A stretch of 64,000 nt of DNA. Origin: CALFCX01 sp041650595 (lineage in GTDB: Bacteria; Margulisbacteria; WOR-1; JAKLHX01). The stretch is taken from contig JBAZKW010000010.1 in the NCBI GenBank assembly GCA_041650595.1, forward strand, positions 1 through 64,000, given 5' to 3'. Of this stretch, positions 37,612 through 46,564 are shown one piece after another (position 1 is the first letter of the stretch; every line of letters starts with the position of its first letter). The position numbers and the translations under genes are program-made. The notes beneath the pieces are model-generated. The model saw only the letters and a program-made list of their open reading frames with translations, did not search any database and was not told where the DNA came from.

Positions 37612-37643
37612 TCACTCACTATTCTATAATAAATAAATCATTA

Positions 37644-38693
37644 TTAAAAGCATTTGCCTTTTGTTTTTTTCAAACAGACCTTCCTGCCGCATTTGTAACA
37701 GATCTCGTTGGGCAGATCCCCCTTGAAAAAGAAGAATTTTACATTTTCAAGCGTGGTCGATGCTATATTTGACAGAGCTTCTTTCGTAAAAAACCCCTGA
37801 TGGGACGTTATAAGCACATTGCCGAACGTAAGAAGCCTTGCCAGAGTATCGTCATCTACAAAGCTGGCTGAATAATCCTTAAAAAAGTATTCGCTCTCTT
37901 CCTCGTACACATCAAGCCCCGCGGAACCGATCCTTTTTCCCTTCAAGGCCTCTATCAAGGCTTTTGTATCTATAAGCTTGCCCCTGCCGGTATTTATTAT
38001 CATCACGGAGCTTTTCATCCTGCTTATGCTCTTTTTGTCTATCATGTGATATGTATTTGAAGTCAAAGGACAGTTAAGAGAGATCACATCGCTTTTTTTG
38101 TATATTTCATCCAGACTGCAGTAGCTCATCCCTGTATCCGCAGCGAACTGTTCATCAGGATCAGGATCATATGCAATGACTTTCATGCCAAAGCCTGCCA
38201 GTATCCTTACCAGGGCTTTGCCGATCTTGCCTGTACCAATGATCCCGGCAGTCTTTCCTTCCATATCAAACCCTATAAGCCCAAGGATGCTGAAATTGTT
38301 TTCTCTTGTCCTCAAATAGGCCTTGTGAGTTTTCCTGTTGAGAGCGAGCATAAGAGCCACCGCATGTTCCGCGACCGCGGCCGGAGAATATGCCGGGACC
38401 CTGACCACGTGAAGTCTGCCGTGAGCTGCTTTGAGATCTACATTGTTATACCCCGCACTTCTTAGTGCGATCAGCTTTACTCCGTCTTTTTTGAGCAATT
38501 TAATTACTTTTGTGTCTATCTTGTCATTGACGAAACAGCATACAGCATCAAATCCACGAGCGATCAAAACATTATCGCAGGTAAGTATATCGGCAAAATA
38601 TTTTATACTGAAACCGTATTTTCTGTTCGCTTCGTTGAAAAAATCTATATCGTATGGCTTTGCGTCAAACAAAGCTATTTTTATCTTTTTCAT
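37644..38693 (-). CDS. ldhA: D-lactate dehydrogenase-like 2-hydroxyacid dehydrogenase
   Basis: 349 residues from ATG 38693. The open frame extends to 38840, but the upstream residues (MLQLHRKLQELSS...) lie in the promoter region and do not match the family. Catalytic Arg in LIALRSAGYNNVD, NAD motif GIIGTGKIGKALVRIL, DPDPDEQ acid, INTGRGKLIDT, and His in TSHQGFFTKEA. It reduces pyruvate to D-lactate with NADH. The C-terminal ~20 residues (CYKCGRKVCLKKTKGKC) are Cys/Lys-rich and unusual. TACAAT lies 9 bases before the ATG. Confidence 0.85.
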   Translation of the reverse strand: MKKIKIALFDAKPYDIDFFNEANRKYGFSIKYFADILTCDNVLIARGFDAVCCFVNDKIDTKVIKLLKKDGVKLIALRSAGYNNVDLKAAHGRLHVVRVPAYSPAAVAEHAVALMLALNRKTHKAYLRTRENNFSILGLIGFDMEGKTAGIIGTGKIGKALVRILAGFGMKVIAYDPDPDEQFAADTGMSYCSLDEIYKKSDVISLNCPLTSNTYHMIDKKSISRMKSSVMIINTGRGKLIDTKALIEALKGKRIGSAGLDVYEEESEYFFKDYSASFVDDDTLARLLTFGNVLITSHQGFFTKEALSNIASTTLENVKFFFFKGDLPNEICYKCGRKVCLKKTKGKCF

Positions 38694-38764
38694 TTCGGAA
38701 TAATTGTAACATATATTTGATTTTTCTCTTATCTCCCTATAGAATATGGTAGGAGGAATATTAA

Positions 38765-39535
38765 ATGAAAAGAAATCTTTTGGTACCCGCCTTTGCGATA
38801 TCGATGATAGCTCTTGCAACTTCCTGTGTAGCTGCAGCACTCAAGACCCTGCCCATAGAACTCGGCAAAGCAAAGATCGTGGCCTATGACAAATCCACAG
38901 GCAATGCACGCTGGCAAAGCAATCTTTCGACAATAAAGACAAGTTTTAGCGGAAAACCGTATTATTACACCGAAGAGAACGGAAAAGGCAATTTCGGCAG
39001 CAACAATGCGTATAAAACATGGAAGACAATGGGTTACTACCAGATCATAGCCGGCGAAACTGTCCCTTACGAAGTAAAGCAGACCATGAAAGATGTCTCA
39101 GGCAATACAGTGACGACCCTTGACAAATCTTACAATTTGAAAGAAGGTAAGATCATCTGCAGTATTAACAATTCCACAAAAATGTTCGATTTCAATAAAA
39201 ATACTATCGACAAAGACCTAATCGGAAAAGTCCTGGCCAACTTCCCGTTTGAAGCAGGGACTGACGTGAATTTTTATTTGTTGACCCACGAGCCATCGCT
39301 TTACAACATAACGATGAAAAGCAGAGGGCAAGAAACCATCACGATCAATGGAAAATCCGTTGATTGCTACAAAATAGAAATGATACCTGATCTCGGAGCG
39401 CTTAGCCTGCTCGGAGCATTTGTCCCAAAAACATATTTTTGGTATACGGTCTCCGCGCCGCATAAATTCAGGAGATACGAAGGGCTCGAAAGCGGACTTG
39501 GAACGCCTGTAATAGTGATGGAATCAGCGGATTAA
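38765..39535 (+). CDS. Secreted or lipid-anchored protein of unknown function
   Basis: 256 residues. A signal peptide (MKRNLLVPAFAISMIALATSC) ends with a Cys in a lipobox-like context (LATSC), so it may be a lipoprotein. The remainder is beta-rich with no recognised catalytic motif, in the style of DUF3108-like outer-surface proteins. TAGGAGGA 6 bases before the ATG is a strong ribosome site. The end overlaps the convergent GH-like gene by 12 bases. Confidence 0.7.
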   Translation: MKRNLLVPAFAISMIALATSCVAAALKTLPIELGKAKIVAYDKSTGNARWQSNLSTIKTSFSGKPYYYTEENGKGNFGSNNAYKTWKTMGYYQIIAGETVPYEVKQTMKDVSGNTVTTLDKSYNLKEGKIICSINNSTKMFDFNKNTIDKDLIGKVLANFPFEAGTDVNFYLLTHEPSLYNITMKSRGQETITINGKSVDCYKIEMIPDLGALSLLGAFVPKTYFWYTVSAPHKFRRYEGLESGLGTPVIVMESAD

Positions 39536-40747
39536 AGTCTGCGCAGTCCCAGACCCTGCTATCGGGATATCTACAAAACTTGGCACTGATAGTGCGCTCA
39601 CCTGATGTACAGGAGCAGTTTCGGACCATTTTTCTTTTAATGCATAGAAGACTTTCCTAGGCCTGACTTTGTTGGGCTGGCTCGGATCATTCCAATTAAC
39701 ATCCATCGCGCCGTAATGCTCCTCATTTGAATAACGATCGGGAAGATTGAGGTTTTCATACCCGCCGTTATCGTGGGTCCACTGATCCCCTGCTGCCTTC
39801 CACCACTCGTCGCTGTATTCGAACTTGCAGCCGCCGGAACATATATCTTTATTCGCCACTATTTCATCCCACATGTTAGCATCATATTCGGCCTGCAGAG
39901 GAGCAAAAGGAGGGCTTTGCTCATATTCCTGAGGAGGAACAAAATCATTGTTCACAGAATCAAGCCCGAATTCTGTCAGGATCATCGGTTTTGCGCTGGC
40001 AGATCTGTACTGATCGAAAAAATCCCCAAAAGATCTTCCTCTATATACGTTTATTCCCCACACATCCAAATTCGGCACAGCGTTGTTATAATAAATTGCG
40101 TCATATACTTCTCCGTTTGCCGTTGTAACAGGATGTGCCGGATCGATATCGTGTGCTGCCTGGCAAGCTTCATTTAGGAGCGAATACCACTGATCATTTT
40201 GTCCGGTATAGTTCACTTCATTACCGAAACTCCACATGAGTATCGCAGGATGCTCCTTATGCCTTGTCACCATAGTCTTAAATTGGTCCAGATAATATTG
40301 TCTTACCGCAGGGTCAGAAACATTTCCACCTACCCAGAGGCCGGCAATAACATAGATAGGTTTTTCTCCGACGTTGTAGCACTTGTCAAGAAATGCCTCA
40401 TGGTCCGCGTTGGGATCCCATGAGTAGAGCCTTATTGTATTGCAGTTCATATCTCTAAGCTGGAACTGGTCCCTGTCCTGCAAAGCTGAATAATTTGGAG
40501 TGAAATAGTCGCCTAACGGGGGTTGATCGCCGCTGTCTCCGAGGGGCGTCGGGGCATAACAAACGCTTTTTACAGTAAAAGGTTTTCCGTCGACATATAT
40601 CTGCCTGCCGGCTATTGTCACGCTTGACGGTACGTTTTTGATGGCCGGCCTTTGGCTCTTTGCAGGAACCGCAGGGATATTTGCTCTTATCGCATCTGCA
40701 ATAGCGTTTACCTGCTTGCCGCGATCCTCGATCTGTTGGATTTCCAT
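39524..40747 (-). CDS. TIM-barrel glycoside hydrolase-like protein (GH2/GH5-type fold)
   Basis: 407 residues. After a ~50-residue basic/Pro-rich N-terminus, a TIM barrel carries the paired acids of clan GH-A: ILMWSFGNEVNY (acid/base Glu, about residue 178) and MILTEFGLDS (nucleophile Glu, about 268). LDVWGINVYRG between them also fits. No signal peptide is seen, so it would act in the cytoplasm or use a non-classical export route. Substrate unknown. GAGAGG ribosome site and sigma-28-like promoter upstream. Confidence 0.75.
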   Translation of the reverse strand: MEIQQIEDRGKQVNAIADAIRANIPAVPAKSQRPAIKNVPSSVTIAGRQIYVDGKPFTVKSVCYAPTPLGDSGDQPPLGDYFTPNYSALQDRDQFQLRDMNCNTIRLYSWDPNADHEAFLDKCYNVGEKPIYVIAGLWVGGNVSDPAVRQYYLDQFKTMVTRHKEHPAILMWSFGNEVNYTGQNDQWYSLLNEACQAAHDIDPAHPVTTANGEVYDAIYYNNAVPNLDVWGINVYRGRSFGDFFDQYRSASAKPMILTEFGLDSVNNDFVPPQEYEQSPPFAPLQAEYDANMWDEIVANKDICSGGCKFEYSDEWWKAAGDQWTHDNGGYENLNLPDRYSNEEHYGAMDVNWNDPSQPNKVRPRKVFYALKEKWSETAPVHQVSALSVPSFVDIPIAGSGTAQTLIR

Positions 40748-40765
40748 AAATACCTCTCTGTTTAT

Positions 40766-40793
40766 TTATCGGTGATTATCCCAAACAATTTCA
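40766..40793 (-). promoter_or_regulatory. Sigma-28-like promoter for the GH-like gene
   Basis: TGAAATTG (40786-40793), 14 bases, CGATAA (40766-40771). One half of a divergent pair. Confidence 0.75.
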
Positions 40794-40818
40794 CTTAAAA
40801 GGAATAATGAAAATTCGC

Positions 40819-40846
40819 TGAAATTATTGGATTTTTCGTTCGATAT
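40819..40846 (+). promoter_or_regulatory. Sigma-28-like promoter for the 258-residue paralogue
   Basis: TGAAATTA, 14 bases, CGATAT, 35 bases before the ATG at 40882. Divergent from 40766-40793. Confidence 0.75.
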
Positions 40847-40881
40847 GTATTTGATACAAAAATACAAGACAGGAGAAATAC

Positions 40882-41658
40882 ATGTTAACAGTTCATCTTA
40901 ATCTCGAACACAGGGTTGTTACGGCCAGAGGACTAGCCAGAAATTATTGCTCGCGTCTAAACACTCAGGATTTTTCTAATGGTGTGAGTATAATCGCCTA
41001 TAGCGGAAGAAACAAGGATTTGACACTGGTGCCAGGCAAAGAAGGTCTAAGATGCAAGGAAATGAACATGACCATGCCCTGGATGGGTAAAGTAGCGCGT
41101 CAGCTAAGCGCATGTGGCGTTACCCAACTTACACTTCATAAGCCAGAGTCCATAACTGAAACTGCAGAAAAACTTATTCAAACAGTATTTAGGACCTTGA
41201 CAACCAGGACGATCCCTTCCGCAGTAGAAACGCTATCCCTCTTTCCCGTTAATTTTGAGGTAGAAGGAATTAGTACGGATTTTACTTTGCAGGATCTGTT
41301 TGAAGCAAGCACGGCAGGAAGGACCATGCGTTGGGCACATACGCTTAGTCAGCCAAGAGCAATTACAGAATATTTGGCCTTGAGGCCTTTTATGAAACCA
41401 GCCTTGATCGCAAAAACGATCCTTGATAAATTCCCTGTTAGGCATATCGTCCTTTTCGGAGAAGCACTAGCAGGGATCAGAGCATCTGACGGACAAATAG
41501 AGGTATCTGAAATCGCTTCAAATGATATCAACCGGTTAAGCCACATATTGCGACCGTTCACTGGTGATGTTCAGCACGCAATATTGGATGAAATGGCAGG
41601 TATCGATCCGTCTACTGGAGGCGTGATCAGCCGTATATTAACTCATCAACATCCCTGA
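40882..41658 (+). CDS. Unknown protein, paralogue of 51586-52377
   Basis: 258 residues, soluble. The stretch LQDLFEASTAGRT ... ITEYLALRPFMKPALIAKTILDKFPV (about residues 130-190) is shared with the 263-residue protein at 51586-52377 (WQDLFEAQTLGRT ... VTEYLALRPFMKPSYIAEILLDKLPM). No known domain. Good ribosome site (CAGGAG). Its 3' end overlaps the convergent SrkA-like gene by 32 bases. Confidence 0.75.
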   Translation: MLTVHLNLEHRVVTARGLARNYCSRLNTQDFSNGVSIIAYSGRNKDLTLVPGKEGLRCKEMNMTMPWMGKVARQLSACGVTQLTLHKPESITETAEKLIQTVFRTLTTRTIPSAVETLSLFPVNFEVEGISTDFTLQDLFEASTAGRTMRWAHTLSQPRAITEYLALRPFMKPALIAKTILDKFPVRHIVLFGEALAGIRASDGQIEVSEIASNDINRLSHILRPFTGDVQHAILDEMAGIDPSTGGVISRILTHQHP

Positions 41659-42577
41659 TCAGCTGGCCCCAATATTTTTTTGTGCCCCATTCGGGAAAAT
41701 GGATCTCAAATCCGGGGTCGTCTTTTTGGACCGCGCACCAGGATGCAAAATGGATCATGCGCATAGCGCGCAGATAAGGGATGAACTCAAGCGACGACCT
41801 GTCAAATGTTGAAAAGGTCTCATATCCGCTTATGAACCATTCTATTTCGTTAACGCAGTTCTCTATTTTATCGGGAAGCAGCATCCACATATCCTGCACG
41901 GGCGGCCCGACACACATATCATCAAAGTCAACGACATAAGTGCCTTCTCCCGGCCTGTGGATAAAATTCCCTCTGTGGATATCCCCGTGAAGTCTTATTT
42001 TGGAATGAGCGGCAAAATTGTCGGATGCTACTTTGATCAGATTTGCAACTGTATTTTTGAAAGGGCCGACAAAATCCTCGGGCATAGCCTTTAATTTGAT
42101 AATAGTCTTAGCGTGGGCCGCGGTCGCAGTATCCGGCGCCCAGATCACCCGTTTTGACGATTTAGGCTCGGCACCGACAAGGTGCATCTTGCCAATGAGC
42201 TGTCCGATATTAATCCAGCCCTCTTTGTCGAACTCATCCAGTGCGCGTCCGCCTTTTTTTGGAAATAACGCAAAACATATTCCGTCATGCTCAAAAAGCG
42301 TTTTGCCGTCAAATTCAAGCGGAGGAATAACGTGATTATCAAGTTCAAACAGTTCTTTTATAAAAAAATGCTCTTCGAGTATCATTTCCTGCGTCCAGCG
42401 ATCCGGCCGGTAGAACTTTACTATCAATCTGTTTTTTGATGCTTTCTCTTCAAGCTCAAAGACCCTGTTGATATAGCTGTTGCGTTTGATGACCAGTCCG
42501 CTCAAAGGGATATCCGTTACGTTCGACACAGCATCAATAACAAAGTCCTGCGTCAATTGTTCCCAAACATTATCCAT
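41627..42577 (-). CDS. srkA: SrkA/YihE-type stress-response kinase
   Basis: 316 residues. APH-like kinase fold: RVFELEE...LIVKFYRP (Lys), HGDIHRGNFIHR (catalytic loop), VVDFDDMCVGPPVQDMWML (DFG-like metal site). These strings and the N-terminal layout match SrkA (YihE), a Ser/Thr kinase countering stress-induced death in Enterobacteria (family knowledge). Start at 42577 without a Shine-Dalgarno site; a TAACAT-like box lies a few bases upstream. Confidence 0.85.
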   Translation of the reverse strand: MDNVWEQLTQDFVIDAVSNVTDIPLSGLVIKRNSYINRVFELEEKASKNRLIVKFYRPDRWTQEMILEEHFFIKELFELDNHVIPPLEFDGKTLFEHDGICFALFPKKGGRALDEFDKEGWINIGQLIGKMHLVGAEPKSSKRVIWAPDTATAAHAKTIIKLKAMPEDFVGPFKNTVANLIKVASDNFAAHSKIRLHGDIHRGNFIHRPGEGTYVVDFDDMCVGPPVQDMWMLLPDKIENCVNEIEWFISGYETFSTFDRSSLEFIPYLRAMRMIHFASWCAVQKDDPGFEIHFPEWGTKKYWGQLIRDVDELIYG

Positions 42578-42599
42578 ATGACAATGTTAGCATTTTTAG

Positions 42600-42627
42600 T
42601 GAAATTTTTGATCCAAATGTACGAAAT
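42600..42627 (+). promoter_or_regulatory. Sigma-28-like promoter for the EF-hand-like protein
   Basis: TGAAATTT, 14 bases, CGAAAT, 21 bases before the ATG at 42649. Confidence 0.65.
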
Positions 42628-42648
42628 ATTATTTGAGAGGTAATAATA

Positions 42649-44091
42649 ATGGATCCTGTAAGTTCTTCAACGGCCATTGACGGAGTTATCAAATACTTTG
42701 AAAACCCTTCAAATCATTTGGACGATGATAAGCGCCATGTATCAAAAAAAGAACTGCTAAGCGCCAGGGAAAAAGTATCGGCAGAGGCTGTTTCTTCTAT
42801 CGAGGCAATGTCAACGGATTTTGATCCGATCTATTTACAAATTTCTCGACTTCAAAAAGAAGGCGCTAAGAATGACAAAGAGATATCCATGAGGGATCTC
42901 TATGCTCTGCGCAGGGGCACCGGATATCACAAAGAAGACATCTTGGCCCAAACTTCTTTGATAACAAGCGAGATCGATGCAATATCCAATTCATTAGCTA
43001 TAGCTATAAAAGGACTAGCCGACTTAGCTGCACACTTCTCTGCCAAGGAAAACCACACCTGCAAAGACCCCAAATATGTGACGATCAAAGAACTGGAACA
43101 GGTATACGGCAAGATCAGCCGGGAAGCTGATGTGGTAATAGACACGATCTCTTCGCTGCCAAAAACTTGGCCTATAAGGATGCTGGACAACGAATGGTTT
43201 GGGGGTGACGCCCAGATCTCGGTCAAAGACCTTTCGGCTGCCGGGGCAGCTTTAAAAACTGATATAAAACCAGGAAAGGATATAATGAATTTCCGTAAAG
43301 TTTTTTTGCCTCAGCTGGCCATAATTTCGTCTTGCTATGGGACAACAGCAGCAATACTTAATAATGCCGGTTCTATCCAAAAGGAGACGCAATACATTGT
43401 CAATTTAAAGAGGAAAAGGCATGACGATCCTGCTGATGGACTTGTGGAATATTTAGTTAATGCTGTGGTGAATAAAGCTACCGCAGACGATACAGAAATA
43501 ATGGTCGACAAAAAGACATTCGACCAGTGCAAAGAAGGACAGGTGCTTTCGAGAAAAAGCAGTCTGTGGGATATTTTGGACGGTGTTGAATACACTGTCA
43601 CGATATCAAGTAAAAGAGAAGCCGCAGAATACTCCTGGACAGCCAAAGACGGCTCCGTGCATGCGATCAGCGCCGATGATTACAAGATCTTTATGAACAG
43701 GCTAAAGTTTGCGGATGCGAGTTCTTTCACAGTACCGTTTAACAACGTAGAGACGACCTATCTCAACATGGGCAATATTGAGGACCTGGGAATAACAGAC
43801 ATCAAGCCGCTTAAGAGATGCTTTGTTGAAATTAAATTAGAGAACAAGTCGACTCTTACAATAGAAGTTCCGCAAAGAGCCTATGACAATGCCGGAGAAC
43901 TCTGGTCACCGGAAAATGAGAAATCAGGGATCATTGCAAAAGGCAAACTGTCCAAGGTATCCGGAAAGATCGTCAAAAAATGGACTGAACCGGACGACAA
44001 ATTTGTCGCTGGGATCATGCCTGATGGAACAGAGATAATACTGCCGGTTGAAGTCGCTTCAAAGATATATTCGCCCCAACTGGAAAAATGA
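42649..44091 (+). CDS. Unknown protein with four EF-hand-like segments
   Basis: 480 residues, no signal peptide. The first ~210 residues contain four similar segments spaced about 40-50 residues apart: LDDDKRHVSKKELLSA, AKNDKEISMRDLYALR, CKDPKYVTIKELEQVY and GGDAQISVKDLSAAG. Each resembles a decayed calcium loop (D-x-D-x-x-I-S-x-x-D/E-L) between helices. The C-terminal half is beta-rich with no recognised fold. GAGAGG ribosome site. The EF-hand resemblance is by eye; several ligand positions are lost, so calcium binding is uncertain. Confidence 0.7.
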   Translation: MDPVSSSTAIDGVIKYFENPSNHLDDDKRHVSKKELLSAREKVSAEAVSSIEAMSTDFDPIYLQISRLQKEGAKNDKEISMRDLYALRRGTGYHKEDILAQTSLITSEIDAISNSLAIAIKGLADLAAHFSAKENHTCKDPKYVTIKELEQVYGKISREADVVIDTISSLPKTWPIRMLDNEWFGGDAQISVKDLSAAGAALKTDIKPGKDIMNFRKVFLPQLAIISSCYGTTAAILNNAGSIQKETQYIVNLKRKRHDDPADGLVEYLVNAVVNKATADDTEIMVDKKTFDQCKEGQVLSRKSSLWDILDGVEYTVTISSKREAAEYSWTAKDGSVHAISADDYKIFMNRLKFADASSFTVPFNNVETTYLNMGNIEDLGITDIKPLKRCFVEIKLENKSTLTIEVPQRAYDNAGELWSPENEKSGIIAKGKLSKVSGKIVKKWTEPDDKFVAGIMPDGTEIILPVEVASKIYSPQLEK

Positions 44092-44117
44092 CCTTGCATT
44101 TTTCATAGAATTGATCT

Positions 44118-45218
44118 TCATTTTAATCCTGTTATAAACCTCGCCTTTATCATGCATTCGTCCCATTCGCCATTCGGCGTAGAGTCCCAGACAATACCGC
44201 CGCCGACCCCCATTTCGCCGGTGTTGCCGCGGAATAATAAGGTGCGTATAGGCACATTGAACATAAGGTCTTTATTCGGAGTGATATAGCCGATGGCGCC
44301 GGTATAGATACGCCTGTCTTCCCGCTCAAGTCCCCTGATTATTTCCATGGCATGTATCTTGGGAGCCCCGGTAACGGATCCTGAAGGATGAAGTGCTTTG
44401 AACAGGTCATACAAACGCATATTTCTGTCGACCGAGGCCGTAACAGTGGATGTCATCTGGAACAGCGTCCTGTATCCGGCAACCTCAAAAAGCCGGGGAG
44501 CCCGGACATCATGCCCGATCCTGCCCAGGTCATTTCTCAAAAGGTCCGCTATCATGACGTTCTCGGCCCGGTTCTTTGGATCGTGTTCCAGGAAATATCC
44601 GCCGAAAATATTGTTCATCATCCCTTCCCTGAACCACGTGCCTTTCATCGGCTTGGTGACGATATGGTTGCCGCTCTTTTTCATAAAGAGTTCCGGCGAC
44701 AATGACAGTATCGAAAAATCATCTGCCTCGATGTAAGCCGGGTACGGTACCGGCTGGACATCGAACAAGCCCCTGTACAGCGCATATTTATCGGCACCAT
44801 GCTCCAAAAGGAACTTCATGCAATATGTTATCTGATACACGTCCCCGCGCTCTATAAATGACCTGATCGCATCGATATCTTTGAAGTAGTCTGAACGGCT
44901 TATATTAGTGGTGATGATTTTAAGCGGGACTTTCCCGTCAACATGGTTTTGCGGCCGGCTGCGAGTGCGTCTGACAGGCCTGTCATAAATCCCCATATAC
45001 ACCAAAGGGAAATCATAACCCTTATCAGTCGCCAGCTTGTCCTCAAAAGCGTACCCAGCTTCGTACGAAAGTAATCCCGCAAGATGATAACCTTTTGCCA
45101 GAGCCACCTCCATTTCATCAAAACAATCGGACACTTTTTCGTGCGTATAGCATGAGATAATCCTTATGGGATCTTTGAACAATAAAGGTTCTTTTTCAAA
45201 TTCTATAAGAACTTGCAT
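44118..45218 (-). CDS. pabB: Aminodeoxychorismate synthase component I
   Basis: 366 residues, a compact PabB. Chorismate-binding domain: DVYQITYCMKFLL, SLSPELFM, TKPMKGTWFREG (the PIKGT-type motif that distinguishes PabB/TrpE), ENVMIADLLRNDLGRI, HPSGSVTGAPKIHAMEII and GAIGYITP, ending MGVGGGIVWDST. It aminates chorismate in p-aminobenzoate/folate synthesis, with a PabA glutaminase not in this window. An extended -10 (TGCTATAAT, about 45276-45281) precedes it. Confidence 0.9.
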   Translation of the reverse strand: MQVLIEFEKEPLLFKDPIRIISCYTHEKVSDCFDEMEVALAKGYHLAGLLSYEAGYAFEDKLATDKGYDFPLVYMGIYDRPVRRTRSRPQNHVDGKVPLKIITTNISRSDYFKDIDAIRSFIERGDVYQITYCMKFLLEHGADKYALYRGLFDVQPVPYPAYIEADDFSILSLSPELFMKKSGNHIVTKPMKGTWFREGMMNNIFGGYFLEHDPKNRAENVMIADLLRNDLGRIGHDVRAPRLFEVAGYRTLFQMTSTVTASVDRNMRLYDLFKALHPSGSVTGAPKIHAMEIIRGLEREDRRIYTGAIGYITPNKDLMFNVPIRTLLFRGNTGEMGVGGGIVWDSTPNGEWDECMIKARFITGLK

Positions 45219-45304
45219 TTGTTTAAGTGAGGTCTGGATGCCTGCGGGGAGGCTATTGCATAACCCTGAAAAAATTATAGCACGCCATCAGTCGTTAAGA
45301 ACGC

Positions 45305-45333
45305 TTGACAACTAAAATGCCTTGTATCATAAT
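45305..45333 (+). promoter_or_regulatory. Sigma-70-like promoter of the usher-like operon
   Basis: TTGACA (45305-45310), 17 bases, CATAAT (45328-45333). The leader to the ATG at 45486 is about 145 bases, unusually long for this window. I see no known riboswitch in it. Confidence 0.6.
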
Positions 45334-45485
45334 TATGCTTGTCCAAAACAAGATCATGACAGAAATATGTACGAATTTTCCGAGTGTATCTAACACCTTA
45401 TTTTTCTCATCAGGCTTTTTTTCAAAGAAAAACCACCCGCTATTTTGTCGGCTCAAATTCTATTAAGAAAGGAGGTGAAATTATA

Positions 45486-46013
45486 ATGAAGAAAATAGTA
45501 TTGCTCCTTGCAGCGGTCATAATGATCAGTGCATCAGGAACGTTATTTGCCGTTGTTACTCCACTTTGTCACCCTGACGTTCCAACTGGTCCGTGTGTAC
45601 AGCCAACGGATACACAGCTGATCAACATATGCATACCGTACATCTTGAGGCTTACTGTTGATCCCGACTCCGTTAATCTGGCGATCGATTGTCACGATCT
45701 GGGACCGGACGGTTACGGCTCGGCTACGGCTACCGGAACATATCATGTGGCAACCAACATGAGCAACCAGAAGATAACCGGTAAGATCAACACGGCTATG
45801 CCTGCTGGCACGGTTTTGAAGACAACCCTGAGCGCCGTCCCCGGCTCCACGTCTCTAGGTCAGAAAGTCTTAACAACTGTTCCGGTAAATCTGGTACAGG
45901 GTATTACGAAGGTAAATGGAACCGGTTCCATAAACTATTTGTTGGAAGCTACTTATGTGGCTGACCCGACAACTACGAGCAGGATCGCGACTTATACGAT
46001 CACATCGATGTAA
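45486..46013 (+). CDS. Small secreted subunit-like protein, first gene of the usher-like operon
   Basis: 175 residues from ATG 45486, chosen because AAAGGAGGTG, the strongest ribosome site in the window, is 8 bases upstream. The longer frame to 45384 has no support. Signal peptide of about 20 residues (ending TLFA), then a Cys-containing beta-rich protein with alternating Thr/Val strands (TYHVATNMSNQKITGKI ... VNLVQGITKVNGTGSINYLLEATYVAD). This looks like a secreted beta-sandwich subunit, comparable in style to SCPU/CsuA-type pilins, but I cannot confirm homology. The very strong translation signal fits a major structural subunit. Confidence 0.65.
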   Translation: MKKIVLLLAAVIMISASGTLFAVVTPLCHPDVPTGPCVQPTDTQLINICIPYILRLTVDPDSVNLAIDCHDLGPDGYGSATATGTYHVATNMSNQKITGKINTAMPAGTVLKTTLSAVPGSTSLGQKVLTTVPVNLVQGITKVNGTGSINYLLEATYVADPTTTSRIATYTITSM

Positions 46014-46024
46014 AAGGTATTGTT

Positions 46025-46564
46025 TTGGACATGACATTTAAATATAAATATTTAAATCGTTCTGGATCAGCTCCGGTGGCCTGGTTGTTCATCGGGTTGT
46101 CTGTTTTTTTGTCTTTGCATGCCGGCTCTTTCGCATACTCGATAAGGGTCGACAACAAGCATTTAAATCTGACAAACCGGTCAGCCCAGGCCGCCGGGAC
46201 CGGTTTTGACTGCGTATCGGCATACGAATCTGCAGAAAATGATTCAAAATTGACCGTTTCAGGATTTTTGGATGATGAAAAGTGGGAGGTGTCGGCCAGA
46301 GCAAGTGCCCCCGCTTTAAGACGAGGAGATGTTGTGTTGTACCTCAGAAGGACATCCGGCGGTAGCGGATCAGGAAATGTTACCGGCGGGACCGGATGGA
46401 CAAGGATCGAAAGTTCCAACACAAGATTTTTCTCCGGTTCGGGCAATCTAAAGGATATCTCCGTGCAGATGAGGGCGGAAGGAAACGAAACAAATCTGAC
46501 GCCGGGAGTTCTCAATATCACGGTAGACTACTTGCTATCTGTTTCGGGAGGCGGTGCGCGATGA
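46025..46564 (+). CDS. Second secreted beta-rich protein of the usher-like operon
   Basis: 179 residues from a TTG at 46025 (AAAGG 7 bases upstream), or 177 from the ATG at 46031. Signal-like hydrophobic segment at about 20-38 (PVAWLFIGLSVFLSLHAGSFA), then a Ser/Gly-rich beta-type protein. GSGSGNVTGGTGWTRIESSN and LTPGVLNITVDYLLSVSGG near the end resemble pilin-like strands. It ends in an ATGA overlap with the next gene. Possibly a minor subunit or tip protein (inference). Confidence 0.6.
   Translation: MDMTFKYKYLNRSGSAPVAWLFIGLSVFLSLHAGSFAYSIRVDNKHLNLTNRSAQAAGTGFDCVSAYESAENDSKLTVSGFLDDEKWEVSARASAPALRRGDVVLYLRRTSGGSGSGNVTGGTGWTRIESSNTRFFSGSGNLKDISVQMRAEGNETNLTPGVLNITVDYLLSVSGGGAR

Noticed and set aside
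45340..45485. Long 5' leader of the usher-like operon as a riboswitch
   Set aside because: No known aptamer core is visible; only T-rich and A-rich stretches and the strong ribosome site.
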